Of a stretch of 64,000 nt of DNA, positions 16,334 through 24,553 are shown piece after piece (the first letter of the stretch is position 1; each line of letters begins with the position of its first letter). The position numbers were made by a program, and so were the translations under genes. Source of the DNA: Trujillonella endophytica (GTDB lineage: Bacteria > Actinomycetota > Actinomycetes > Mycobacteriales > Geodermatophilaceae); NCBI RefSeq assembly GCF_019799905.1, contig NZ_JABGCI010000005.1, forward strand, positions 310,001 through 374,000, in the 5' to 3' direction. The notes beneath the pieces were generated by a model, which worked only from the letters and a program-made list of their open reading frames with translations, did no database searches and had not been told where the DNA came from.

Positions 16334-17161
16334 GTGGCCGACGGCCCGCAGGACCTGACCACCGGCACCGACGAGCTGCTCGCTGCCCTCGACCGCGGCG
16401 TCCTCACGGTCACGCTCAACCGGCCCGCCGCCCGGAACGCGTACTCGATCACCCTGCTGGACGCCCTCGGCGCCGTGCTCGCGTCGGCCGAGGACGACGA
16501 CCGGGTCCGCGTCGTCGTCGTGACCGGAGCCGGCGACGGCTTCTGCGCCGGCGGCGACGTGAAGGTGATGGCCCGCGGCGAGAGCATCTTCGGCCCGCGG
16601 GACGACGTCGAGGCGCGACGCACCCGGCAGGCGGCGGCCCAGCGGGCCACCACCGTCCGGCTCGCGCAGTTCGCCAAGCCCACGCTCGCCCTGGTCAACG
16701 GTCCGGCTGTCGGCGCTGGGCTGGCGCTCGCGCTCGCCTGCGACCTGCGCTGGACGGCGGAGTCCGCGGTGCTCCGCACCGGCTTCACCCGGGCCGGCCT
16801 GGCCGGCGACTTCGGCTGCACCTGGCTGCTGACCCGGCTCGTCGGACCGGCCCGCGCCATGGCGCTGCTGCTCACCTCGGCGTCGCTGACGGCGCGGGAC
16901 GCCCGCGACGTGGGGCTGGTCACCGAGGTCGTGCCCGACGGAGATCTCCGCGCCCGCGGGTTGGCCCTGGCGCGCACGCTCGCGGACACGTCCCCGCTGG
17001 CGCTGCGCGCGGTGAAGGACAACGTGGCCAGGGCGTCGACGCAGGACCTGGCGTCGTGCGCCGACGCCGAGGTGGACTGGCACGTCCGGCTGGTGGAGAC
17101 CGCAGAGCACCGCGCGGCGGTCTCGGCACTGTCCCGCCCCCGGACCGCTCCTCCGGGCTGA
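16334..17161 (+). CDS. Enoyl-CoA hydratase/isomerase (crotonase family)
   Basis: 275 residues from GTG 16334 with GAGAGGA upstream. Crotonase motifs: LTVTLNRPAARNAY, the oxyanion-hole VVVVTGAGDGFCAGGDVK, and VNGPAVGAGLALALACDLRWTAE. The Glu positions of classical hydratases read GAGLAL and RAGLAGDFG, so a hydratase mechanism is uncertain and isomerase or thioesterase-like chemistry is possible. It is monocistronic, under regulon site D, and faces the convergent NTF2-like gene. Confidence 0.92.
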   Translation: MADGPQDLTTGTDELLAALDRGVLTVTLNRPAARNAYSITLLDALGAVLASAEDDDRVRVVVVTGAGDGFCAGGDVKVMARGESIFGPRDDVEARRTRQAAAQRATTVRLAQFAKPTLALVNGPAVGAGLALALACDLRWTAESAVLRTGFTRAGLAGDFGCTWLLTRLVGPARAMALLLTSASLTARDARDVGLVTEVVPDGDLRARGLALARTLADTSPLALRAVKDNVARASTQDLASCADAEVDWHVRLVETAEHRAAVSALSRPRTAPPG

Positions 17162-17175
17162 TCGGCCGGACGCGA

Positions 17176-17198
17176 CGGCGGGAGCGGCAGCTCCGCCG
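17176..17198 (+). terminator. Possible hairpin terminator between convergent genes
   Basis: CGGCGGGAGC and GCTCCGCCG can pair with one bulged base around a GGCA loop, 15 bases after the enoyl-CoA hydratase stop. Weak support. Confidence 0.3.
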
Positions 17199-17219
17199 CC
17201 GGCCGTGCGACGGTCGACC

Positions 17220-17681
17220 TCACTCGTAGGCCGCGGGCATCGCTCCTCCCGGCATGGGCATCTGCAGGTAGATGTCGAGGTGCCGGATCTTGCCGGCCTC
17301 GTCGAACTCGTACACCGAGACGGAGTTCACCGCGCTCGCGGTCTCACCGCTGCCGATGCGCTCCTCGAGCTCGAGGAAGACGACGCCGTCGTGCTCGGTG
17401 ACCCGCTTGAAGGAGCCCTCCCACTGCGCGCTGCTCGCCCACTTCGTCATGAACTCCACGTACTGCGGCCACCGCATGACCTCCTTGAAGTTGCCGACCC
17501 GTTCGAAGTCGTCCACGGCGATCATCTCCGTCAGCGGCGCCCAGTCGTCGGCGCCGAAGCCGGGCTGCTTCGCCGCGTCGACGAGTCGCTTCACCGCCAG
17601 GCTGTACTCGAGCACCTTGCGAGCGAGCCCGGAGTACTCCCCCACCACCGCGCTGATATCGGTGAAGACCTTGTCCACCAT
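17220..17681 (-). CDS. NTF2/SnoaL-like protein
   Basis: 153 residues from ATG 17681, with AAGGGGAG upstream. The fold is inferred from the helical N-terminus, the central MIAVDDFERVGNFKEVMRWPQYVEFMTKWA segment region and the C-terminal beta strands VSVYEFDEAGKIRHLDIYLQMP, a pattern common to limonene-epoxide-hydrolase and SnoaL-like proteins. No catalytic residues can be assigned with confidence. It is divergent from the MarR gene; a role in the pathway is inferred only from location. Confidence 0.83.
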   Translation of the reverse strand: MVDKVFTDISAVVGEYSGLARKVLEYSLAVKRLVDAAKQPGFGADDWAPLTEMIAVDDFERVGNFKEVMRWPQYVEFMTKWASSAQWEGSFKRVTEHDGVVFLELEERIGSGETASAVNSVSVYEFDEAGKIRHLDIYLQMPMPGGAMPAAYE

Positions 17682-17857
17682 GACGCTCCCCTTTCCCGTG
17701 GACCGGACGCACGGTGCGTCCGGAGCCGTGCCCGGCGGCGTGCCTGCCGCCGGTGCACCGCCGGTGACCCGGCGGCTGCTGCTCAGGACGTCCCGGCGCC
17801 GCCCCCGGGTGGCGTGCGGAGGGACGTCGCGTTCGGCCCGTGGCCGAGAATCGGCGG

Positions 17858-18352
17858 ATGGACACCAGCGACAACGTGCTCTGGCTGCTCATCCGGGCGC
17901 ACCGTCACGGTCGCCGGTGGGTGGACGCAGCGGTGCGCTCCCACGGCGTGACGGCGGCGCAGGTGGGCCTGCTGAACCGGCTGGCCGAGCACCCGGGACT
18001 GTCGGGCGCGGAGCTGGCGCGGTCGTCCCTCATCAGTCCCCAGGCGAGCTCCCTCGCCCTGGAGATCCTCGAGCGCCGCGGGCTGGTGGAGCGGCGCCCC
18101 GACCCCTCGCACGGGCGGATCCTGCGCAGCTACCTGACCGAGGAGGGCAGGCGGCTGGCCGCGGCGAGCGTCTCCGCCGCCGTCCAGGGGGAGGCCGAAC
18201 TGCTGGCCGTGCTCGACGACGACGAGCGCGCCGTCCTCCGCCGGCTGCTCCAGCGTCTGGTGGGGCGGCCGGAGCCGGTCGACGGCTACGGATCCCACGG
18301 CGACGGATCCCACGGCGACGGCGGGCGGGCCGCCGGTGCGGCCGGGGCCTAG
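17858..18352 (+). CDS. MarR family transcriptional regulator
   Basis: 164 residues from ATG 17858; GTG 17840 would add six residues and neither has a clear ribosome site. A winged helix is evident (VTAAQVGLLNRLAEHPGLSGAELARSSLISPQAS, then LERRGLVERRPDPSHGRILRSYLTEEG). The C-terminal tail GSHGDGSHGDG comes from a 15-bp tandem duplication near 18289-18319. It probably senses a pathway compound and controls the divergent NTF2 gene or the downstream convergent block. Confidence 0.88.
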   Translation: MDTSDNVLWLLIRAHRHGRRWVDAAVRSHGVTAAQVGLLNRLAEHPGLSGAELARSSLISPQASSLALEILERRGLVERRPDPSHGRILRSYLTEEGRRLAAASVSAAVQGEAELLAVLDDDERAVLRRLLQRLVGRPEPVDGYGSHGDGSHGDGGRAAGAAGA

Positions 18353-18381
18353 CGCCCCTCGAGGTCCGGAGCCGTGCCGCC

Positions 18382-19122
18382 TCACGGCAGGTGCCGGTCC
18401 CAGGCGTGCGGCACGACGAGCTGGAAGGGTGCCGCCAGCAGCGCCGCGCGCCCCGCCGCACGCGACCGCTCCTCGACGACCGGCCGCAGGCGGGCGGCGG
18501 TGGCGACGGGGTCGTCGTCCAGGAAGCACCACGTGAGCTGCTGGCCGGCCGGTGCGGTGGAGTCGTCGCCGACGGGCCCGGCGACGGCGGACCACACCCC
18601 GGCCACGCCGGGGACCTCCACGAGCGGGGCCACCTCCGTGGTCGCCGCCTCCGCGAGCAGGTAGACGCCGGCCGCCGGCCACCAGGGGAGGACGTCCGCG
18701 CCCGCCCTGATGCCCGCGTCGGCGAACCGGTCCCGGACCTCGTAGACGCCACGCTCGACCGGTGGCACCACGAACGGCGTGCGCCCGGCGGCGCGCAGGG
18801 CGGCCGACAACCGCCGGAACCCGTCGAGGCCCGAGTCGTCGGTGAACCAGTACGTCATCACGTGGTCGACCGCATCGAGCTCCCCGGTCGCGGGCGCCCG
18901 CGCCGCGCGGCACTCCGGGGTCGACACCAGCCGGAGCGACGTCCGCAGCTGCGCGAGGCGTTGCTGCTCGGGGCGGTGGTCCAGGCTGTGCCAGGCGAGG
19001 TAGTCGGCGTCGGCGCCGTCCGGGTGCCGCGCACCCATGGAGACGAAGGCCGTGGACACACCGGAGTCCCCGGTGGCGAGGATCGCCCCGTCCTGGTCCG
19101 ACGGCGTGCCGACCAGGTTCAC
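18382..19122 (-). CDS. Conserved protein of unknown function, paralogue 1
   Basis: 246 residues from GTG 19122, which overlaps the stop of the epimerase gene by 4 bases (GTGA), so the two are translationally coupled. The N-terminal region contains VSMGARHPDGADADYLAWHS-LDHRPEQQRLAQLR, nearly repeated in the protein at 20107-20868. Other shared blocks are AVDHVMTY, GADVLPWWP and WCFLDDDP. No signal peptide or membrane segment is seen. The pattern is reminiscent of a duplicated dimeric alpha-beta barrel (EthD-like), but this is speculative. Likely a cytoplasmic pathway enzyme or carrier; I cannot name its function. Confidence 0.8.
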   Translation of the reverse strand: MNLVGTPSDQDGAILATGDSGVSTAFVSMGARHPDGADADYLAWHSLDHRPEQQRLAQLRTSLRLVSTPECRAARAPATGELDAVDHVMTYWFTDDSGLDGFRRLSAALRAAGRTPFVVPPVERGVYEVRDRFADAGIRAGADVLPWWPAAGVYLLAEAATTEVAPLVEVPGVAGVWSAVAGPVGDDSTAPAGQQLTWCFLDDDPVATAARLRPVVEERSRAAGRAALLAAPFQLVVPHAWDRHLP

Positions 19123-20027
19123 CGCTCGTCCGTGAGCTTCAGCTCCGGGTGGACCGCCTTCACCATGCGACGGAACCCCTCGCGCCACGGCAGCTTCGTC
19201 CGGCCCAGCACCTCGTGCATGTGGGTCACGTCGGGCCACAGCGGGGTGTGCGCCTCCGGCGTGTACTCGAAGACGGGTTCGCGCCCGACCAGCTCGCCCA
19301 GGTAGCGGCAGTACTCCTCGATGCTGACCGTCTCGCTGCCGGCCCAGTTGACGAGGACGGGCGGCGAGGCGGCCACCTCCATGGCACGGATGCCCAGGTC
19401 GACGTAGTCGTCCTCGTAGATCGGGTTGTAGTTGTTCGGCGCGTCGGGGTGCAGGCGGACCGGCCGGCCGGCGAGCACGGCCTCGAGGCGGTCGACGGGC
19501 GACCCGCCCAGCGGCCCGTACGTCGAGCAGATGCGGATGATGGTCAGCGGGATCCCGAAGTGCGTGGAGATCCAGGTGCAGACCGACTCGGCGGCGATCT
19601 TGGAGAAGCTGTAGTTCGCGCGCAGCGGCACACCGGGGCCGTCGTCCTCGGTGAGCGGGCGCTGCCCCGGATAGCCGTAGACCGAGCCGCTGGAGCAGTA
19701 CACGAACCCCTTGGCGCCGCGGCAGTGGTGCAGCAGGTCCCCTGAGTTGTGCGCGTTCGTCCGCACGGCGGCCGGCCACCCGTCGTTGCCCGGGTCGACG
19801 GCGGCGTGGAAGACGTAGGAGAAGTCGTCGGGCAGCGTCCCGACGTCGTCGCTCGAGAAGTCGAAGCGGAGCGGGCGGATCCCCGCCTCCTCCAGCCGCT
19901 GCTCGTCCCCCTCGCCGCGCAGCCGCGCAGCACCCCAGACCTCGTTCCGCTCCGCGAGCGCACGGGCGATGGGGAAGGCGATCTTCCCCGTCGCTCCGGT
20001 GACCAGGACCTTCTCACCGTCGAGCAC
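19119..20027 (-). CDS. NAD-dependent epimerase/dehydratase (extended SDR)
   Basis: 302 residues from GTG 20027 (AGGGGG upstream). The Rossmann motif VTGATGKIA and the catalytic YSFSK (Y-x3-K) with an upstream SSGSVYG Ser are intact. The conserved NNYNPIYEDDYVDL near residue 200 is typical of extended SDRs. It probably oxidises or reduces a hydroxyl of the pathway substrate; sugar-nucleotide epimerase activity seems unlikely in this context. It is coupled to paralogue 1 downstream and divergent from paralogue 2, with regulon site E in between. Confidence 0.9.
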   Translation of the reverse strand: MLDGEKVLVTGATGKIAFPIARALAERNEVWGAARLRGEGDEQRLEEAGIRPLRFDFSSDDVGTLPDDFSYVFHAAVDPGNDGWPAAVRTNAHNSGDLLHHCRGAKGFVYCSSGSVYGYPGQRPLTEDDGPGVPLRANYSFSKIAAESVCTWISTHFGIPLTIIRICSTYGPLGGSPVDRLEAVLAGRPVRLHPDAPNNYNPIYEDDYVDLGIRAMEVAASPPVLVNWAGSETVSIEEYCRYLGELVGREPVFEYTPEAHTPLWPDVTHMHEVLGRTKLPWREGFRRMVKAVHPELKLTDER

Positions 20028-20039
20028 GGCGACCCCCTG

Positions 20040-20054
20040 TCGACGTCGATGTCA
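20040..20054 (-). promoter_or_regulatory. Regulon element site E, TGACATCGACGTCGA (minus strand)
   Basis: Fifth copy of the element, 13 bases upstream of the epimerase start and in the divergent gap with the gene at 20107. The TCGACGTCGA core is a perfect palindrome. Confidence 0.62.
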
Positions 20055-20074
20055 GGATCGGAACGTAGCAGTTG

Positions 20075-20086
20075 TCAAGCGCTTGA
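20075..20086. promoter_or_regulatory. Perfect palindrome TCAAGCGCTTGA before paralogue 2
   Basis: A 12-bp perfect palindrome 21 bases before the ATG at 20107. Its core CAAGNNCTTG equals the centre of the KstR2 operator described in mycobacteria, but the outer A and T of that consensus are G and G here. Probably a second operator in this divergent promoter. Confidence 0.45.
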
Positions 20087-20106
20087 GACTGCATCAGGAT
20101 CCGCGC

Positions 20107-20868
20107 ATGGCCTCTGTCGACGACCTCCTCCCGGGAACGCCGTCGGACGACGTCCCCCGGATGCTGGCCACCGGGCGTACCGACGTCACCACGGTGTACG
20201 TGTCGATGTCGTCCCGGCACCCGGAGGGCCGGGACGCGGAGTACCTGACGTGGCACTCGCTGGACCACCGGCCCGAGCAGCACCGGCTCGCGGCGCTGCG
20301 CGCGTCCTTCCGGCTGGTCTCCACCCCGGCCTGCCGCGCCGCCCGGGGCATCGGCCACGAGCGCTACGACGCGGTGGACCACGTCATGACCTACCTGTGG
20401 ACCGACCGCTCCGCGCTGTCGGACTTCAACGAGCTGAACCTGGCGATGGCCGAGGCGGGCCGGACTCCCTACCTCACCCCGACGGTCGAGCGGAGCGTGT
20501 TCCACCTCGACGGCGCGGCGGCGGCCCCGCGGATCAAGGTGGGCGCCGACGTCCTCCCGTGGTGGCCGTCGACCGGCGTCTACCTGCTCGTCGAGCGCGG
20601 CGGCCCGTCGCCCGCGGAGCTGGTCGACGTCGACGGGGTCGGCGGGGTGTGGTGGGGCGGGGCGGACCCCATGGAGCCGCCGTACACCACACGGGACAAC
20701 ACCGGTCTGCAGATCAGCTACTGCTTCCTCGACGAGGATCCGCCGGCCGTGGGCGAGCGGCTGCGGCCGGTGCTGGAGAGCCGCTGGAGCCGGTCGGGCG
20801 CCGAGCCCCTGCTCGCCGCGCCCTTCCACGCGCTGGTGCCCTACGACTGGGGCCGGTACACGCCCTGA
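20107..20868 (+). CDS. Conserved protein of unknown function, paralogue 2
   Basis: 253 residues from ATG 20107. Strongly similar over its whole length to the 18382-19122 product: VSMSSRHPEGRDAEYLTWHS, LDHRPEQHRLAALRASFRLVSTP, DAVDHVMTY, GADVLPWWPSTGVYLLVE and YCFLDEDPPAVGERLRPV. The invariant HP-x3-D-x-(E/D)-YL-x-WHSLDHRPEQ block, rich in His, Asp and Glu, looks like an active or metal site. It faces the epimerase gene across 79 bases containing two palindromic elements. Function unknown; the duplication around an SDR gene suggests two related steps or a heterodimer. Confidence 0.83.
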   Translation: MASVDDLLPGTPSDDVPRMLATGRTDVTTVYVSMSSRHPEGRDAEYLTWHSLDHRPEQHRLAALRASFRLVSTPACRAARGIGHERYDAVDHVMTYLWTDRSALSDFNELNLAMAEAGRTPYLTPTVERSVFHLDGAAAAPRIKVGADVLPWWPSTGVYLLVERGGPSPAELVDVDGVGGVWWGGADPMEPPYTTRDNTGLQISYCFLDEDPPAVGERLRPVLESRWSRSGAEPLLAAPFHALVPYDWGRYTP

Positions 20869-20911
20869 CGCGTGCGGGCCCGGCACCGTCCGCGCTCCCC
20901 CTTCGCGGAGG

Positions 20912-21949
20912 TCAGGCCTGGTCGATCAGCGCGCGCAGGCGGCGGATGTCGGCCAGCGGATCGGCACCGACGGGCTCCACCTGGAGGATCGTCACGCCGG
21001 ACGCCCGGTGCGCCGCGAGCCGGTCACGGACGTAGCCCTCGTCCCCGATGAGCGACGTGCCCTCCATCAGCGCGTCGGGCAGTCGCGCGGCGGCCTCCTC
21101 CTGGCGGCCCGCCAGGTAGAGGTCCTGCACCTCCGCGGCCTCCTGCTCGAAGCCGTAGCGCTGCGCGATCGTGGTGTAGAAGTTCTTCCCCCGCGGGCCC
21201 ATGCCCCCCACGTAGAGGGCCAGGTGGGCACGGTCGCGGTCGCGCAGGTGCGTGACGTCGTCCCCGATCGCCATCGGCACCGCGGCGGTGACGTCGAGCG
21301 TCCCGAGCCCCGGGTCCCGCTTGGCGAGGCCCCGGGTCAGCGGCTCGCCCCACACCCGGTCGGCGAGCTCGGGGACGTAGAGGTAGGGCACCCAGCCCTC
21401 CGCGAGCTCGGCGGCCATCTCGACGTTGGCCGGGCCCAGCGCGGCGAGGTGGACCGGGACCCGCGGCCGTCGCGGGCGGTCCATCAGCTTGAGCGGCTTG
21501 CCGGCCCCGGTGCCGCGGTCGGCCGGCAGCGGGATCTGGTAGCGGGGCCCGTCGTGCTGCAGCTTCTCGCGGCGCAGCACCCTCCGGCAGATCTCGACGA
21601 CCTCACGGGTGCGGGCGATGGGGGCGTCGTAGGGGACGGCGTGCCAGCCCTCGACGACCTGCGGGCCGCTGGCGCCGAGGCCGAGGATGAACCGGCCACC
21701 GCTGAGGTGGTCCAGGCCGGCCGCGGTCATGGCGGTCATCGCGGGTGTCCGCGAGTAGATGGACACGATGTGCGCGGCGAGCTCGACCCGCTCGGTCACC
21801 GCCGCCAGGTACCCCAGCCAGCTCACGGCGTCGAATCCGTAGGACTCCCCCGTCACGAGGACGTCGGCGCCGGCGTCCTCGTAGGACCGGGCGAGCTCGC
21901 CGGCCGCCCGGGGATCGGGCACGGGCCTCAGCAGCACGGCGATCTTCAT
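20912..21949 (-). CDS. LLM-class F420-dependent oxidoreductase
   Basis: 345 residues from ATG 21949. The luciferase-like core is obvious: MKIAVLLRPVPDPRAAGELARS, AHIVSIYSRTPAMTAMTAAGLDHLS, GGRFILGLGASGPQVVEGWHAVPYDAP (F420-binding region of this subfamily) and PVHLAALGP. It belongs to the F420-dependent group common in actinobacteria and may hydroxylate, reduce or cleave a ring. The ATG overlaps the preceding SnoaL-like gene by 4 bases (ATGA), so the two are coupled and the small protein may act on its product. Confidence 0.92.
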   Translation of the reverse strand: MKIAVLLRPVPDPRAAGELARSYEDAGADVLVTGESYGFDAVSWLGYLAAVTERVELAAHIVSIYSRTPAMTAMTAAGLDHLSGGRFILGLGASGPQVVEGWHAVPYDAPIARTREVVEICRRVLRREKLQHDGPRYQIPLPADRGTGAGKPLKLMDRPRRPRVPVHLAALGPANVEMAAELAEGWVPYLYVPELADRVWGEPLTRGLAKRDPGLGTLDVTAAVPMAIGDDVTHLRDRDRAHLALYVGGMGPRGKNFYTTIAQRYGFEQEAAEVQDLYLAGRQEEAAARLPDALMEGTSLIGDEGYVRDRLAAHRASGVTILQVEPVGADPLADIRRLRALIDQA

Positions 21950-22362
21950 CGGTCGGTCCCCCCGGGTTCGTCGAGCTCGAGCCGGCCGCGGGCCTCGATC
22001 TCCCGCCGGGAGAACCGCAACCCACGGTCGCCGCACACGAGGTGGTCGCGGTAGGTACCGGCGACGACGGTGCGGGTCCCGGCGTTCACGAAGACGAAGG
22101 GAGCGACCGCCAGCACGGTGCCGTCCGGCTGCGGCTCCACGGCCGGGAGGCCCGGCAGGTGCGCGCCGACCGGCGAGTCCTCGGCGAAGCGGACCAGCGC
22201 GTCGCGGCCCGTGACGGTGCCGGCCGCGTGGACCAGCTCCCCGTCCTCGGTGAACAGCCGGCTCCACGCGGGCAGGTCCCGGGCGTCGATGAGCCGTGCG
22301 TACTCCGCATGCAGCTGCACGACGTCGGCCAGCACCAGGGCCCGGTCCGGGTCCCCCCTCAC
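21946..22362 (-). CDS. SnoaL-like (NTF2 fold) protein
   Basis: 138 residues from GTG 22362, with GGGGGAG upstream. The N-terminal helix VVQLHAEYARLIDARDLPAWSRLFTEDGEL and the strand FVFVNAGTRTVVAGTYRDHLV fit the SnoaL_4 type of NTF2 fold. It is translationally coupled to the F420-type oxidoreductase downstream and follows the fused acyl-CoA dehydrogenase by 37 bases. Enzymatic activity (isomerase or hydratase) is likely from context but not readable. Confidence 0.86.
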   Translation of the reverse strand: MRGDPDRALVLADVVQLHAEYARLIDARDLPAWSRLFTEDGELVHAAGTVTGRDALVRFAEDSPVGAHLPGLPAVEPQPDGTVLAVAPFVFVNAGTRTVVAGTYRDHLVCGDRGLRFSRREIEARGRLELDEPGGTDR

Positions 22363-22399
22363 GGGCGCGCTCCCCCGCTCCCCGTCGGACGGTGCGCGC

Positions 22400-24553
22400 T
22401 CATCGGCCGGCGGGCAGCCGCAGCCGCCGCTTGGCGAGGATGTTGCGCATCACCTCGGAGCTGCCACCGGAGATCGTCTGGACGCGCGACCACAGCCAGG
22501 CGTCCTGCAGCCGGGCGGCCGCTCCGGCGCCGGCGTCCTCGGCCGGCCCGTACGTCGCCACCAGCTGCGTGCCGTACCGGGCGATCTCGTTGTAGGCCTC
22601 GGTGTAGAGCAGCTTGGCGATCGGCCCCTCCGACTCGCCCTCCCGACCGGCGAGCACCCGCTCGACGTGGCTCGAGACGAAGGCGCGTGCCCCCTCGAAC
22701 CGGGCCAGCAGGCGGGCGATGTCGCTGCGCACGACGGCGTCCTCGGCCAGCGGCACGCCGTCGGACCGGAGCTCCCGGGCGACGGCGACCACGTCCGACA
22801 GCAGCTGCTCCAGGAGCACGACGTTGGCGCCGACGTTGACCCGCTCGACCTCCAGGCCGGACATGGCGATGGCCCACCCCTGCCCCACCTCACCGAGGAC
22901 GTGCTCGGGCCCGAGGACGACGCCGTCGAGGAAGGTCTCGTTGATGTCGACGGCGTCGCTGTTCATCCGGATCGGCCGGACCTCGACGCCCGGGGCGTCC
23001 ATGGGCACGATGAACACCGTCAGGCCGGCGTGCCGCTTCGGCTCCGCTGACGTCCGGACGAGCGCGAGCCCGTTCTGGGCCCAGTGCCCGTCCGTGGTCC
23101 AGGTCTTCTGGCCCGTGAGCACCCACGAGCCGTCGTCGCGCCGCTCCGCGCGGGCGCGCACGCCGGCCAGGTCGCTGCCGGCGTCGGGCTCGCTGAACAG
23201 CTGACACCAGATGTCCTCGACGCTGCGGATCCGCGGCAGGTACCGCTGCTTCTGCTCCGGCGTACCGAACTCCAGGAGGACGTGGCTCGCCAGCTGCACC
23301 TGGTCGATGGCGCGGGGGGCACGGGCCCGGATGAGCTCCTCGGTGACGACGAGCTGGTGCACCGGGCGGAAGCCGGGGCTGCCGCCCCACTCCTCGGGCC
23401 ACCAGCCGCCGAGCAGGCCGGTGTCGTAGAGGGTGCGGTACCAGGCGCGCAGGCGTGCCTCCTGCTCGGGCGTGGTCGGTGCCCGGTGCCCCTCACGGGC
23501 CGGGGGCGGGTCGCTGCCCGCGATCACGGACCGGACGTGCCGGCGGACCTCCTCGGTCCCGGCGATGGCGGGCCGCTCCCCCTCGAGCGCTGCCCGCATC
23601 TCGTCGGCCGACGGTGCCGCCGGCGTGCGGACGGCGGCGTTGACGACGGCCCGGCGGACGGCGTGGTGCACCGGCCACTCCCAGGTGACGCCGAGCCCGC
23701 CGGAGAGCTGGACGCAGTCGTCGAGCGCGACGGGGGCGCGCTCGCTGAGGAAGGTGTGCGCGGCGCGGACGAGCGCGGCCGCGTGCGGAGCGCCGTCGGC
23801 CAGCGCCGCCGCGGCCGCGGACACCAGCGCCTCGGCCGTGACGACGAGCACCTCGAGGTCGACGAGGCGGTGCTGCAGCGCCTGGAAGGCGGCCAGCGGC
23901 TGTCCGAAGGCGGTCCGCTCCGACAGGTGGCGGGTGACCCGCTCGACGGTGACCGCGAGGGCGCCCAGCGTGTCCGCGCACACCAGCAGGACCGCGGCGT
24001 CGGCGAGCGCGTCGCGGTCGGCGTCCGGCAGCGCCCGCGCCGGGACGTCCTGGGCGGAGAGGAGCACGGTGCCGCGACTGCTGTCGAGGGCGTCGACCTG
24101 GCGCCGGGACGCGAGGTCGGCCGGGTCCAGGGCGACCAGCGGCGCGTCCGGGGACGCCAGCACCAGCACCCGGGGCGACTCCGTCCCGGGCACGGCGTAG
24201 GTGCCCGAGACCTGCCAGCCCCCGGCACCGGACGTCGCGCCCGGCCGCTCGACGAACGCCGCGGTGGCCGTGCCCTCCACGAGCTGGGCGGCCAGGTCCT
24301 CCTCATCGGGTGAGCCGGCGAGGGCCGCGGCGGCGACGAGGTTGCCCGCCACCGGCAGCGGCGTCAGCGCCCGGCCGGCCTCGGTGGCGACGGCGACGGC
24401 CTCGACCACGTTCCACCCGCTGCCGCCGTGCGACTCCGGGGTGAGCAGGCCGAGCAGCCCGAGCTGCCCCAGGTGCGCCAGCACACCGTCCTTCGCCAGG
24501 ACGCCGCGGGCGGTGGAACGCAGGAGCTCGAGCTCCTCGCGGTCGGTGGTCAC
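22400..24553 (-). CDS. Fused two-module acyl-CoA dehydrogenase (beta-like + alpha-like)
   Basis: 717 residues, about twice a normal ACAD. Residues 1-330 form a divergent beta-like module (ERTAFGQPLAAFQALQHRLVDLE, LSGGLGVTWEWPVHHAVRR); residues about 340-717 are a full catalytic module with GWWPEEWGG, FSEPDAGSDLAGVR, TGQKTWTTDGHW and C-terminal ISGGSSEVMRNILAKRRL. The two modules match the separate subunits at 8915 and 7762, joined in reverse order. As there, EGT is replaced by GGS. The start is uncertain: GTG 24553 gives a sensible N-terminus; GTG 24613 is also in frame. It heads the SnoaL-F420 oxidoreductase operon under regulon site F. Confidence 0.93.
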   Translation of the reverse strand: MTTDREELELLRSTARGVLAKDGVLAHLGQLGLLGLLTPESHGGSGWNVVEAVAVATEAGRALTPLPVAGNLVAAAALAGSPDEEDLAAQLVEGTATAAFVERPGATSGAGGWQVSGTYAVPGTESPRVLVLASPDAPLVALDPADLASRRQVDALDSSRGTVLLSAQDVPARALPDADRDALADAAVLLVCADTLGALAVTVERVTRHLSERTAFGQPLAAFQALQHRLVDLEVLVVTAEALVSAAAAALADGAPHAAALVRAAHTFLSERAPVALDDCVQLSGGLGVTWEWPVHHAVRRAVVNAAVRTPAAPSADEMRAALEGERPAIAGTEEVRRHVRSVIAGSDPPPAREGHRAPTTPEQEARLRAWYRTLYDTGLLGGWWPEEWGGSPGFRPVHQLVVTEELIRARAPRAIDQVQLASHVLLEFGTPEQKQRYLPRIRSVEDIWCQLFSEPDAGSDLAGVRARAERRDDGSWVLTGQKTWTTDGHWAQNGLALVRTSAEPKRHAGLTVFIVPMDAPGVEVRPIRMNSDAVDINETFLDGVVLGPEHVLGEVGQGWAIAMSGLEVERVNVGANVVLLEQLLSDVVAVARELRSDGVPLAEDAVVRSDIARLLARFEGARAFVSSHVERVLAGREGESEGPIAKLLYTEAYNEIARYGTQLVATYGPAEDAGAGAAARLQDAWLWSRVQTISGGSSEVMRNILAKRRLRLPAGR

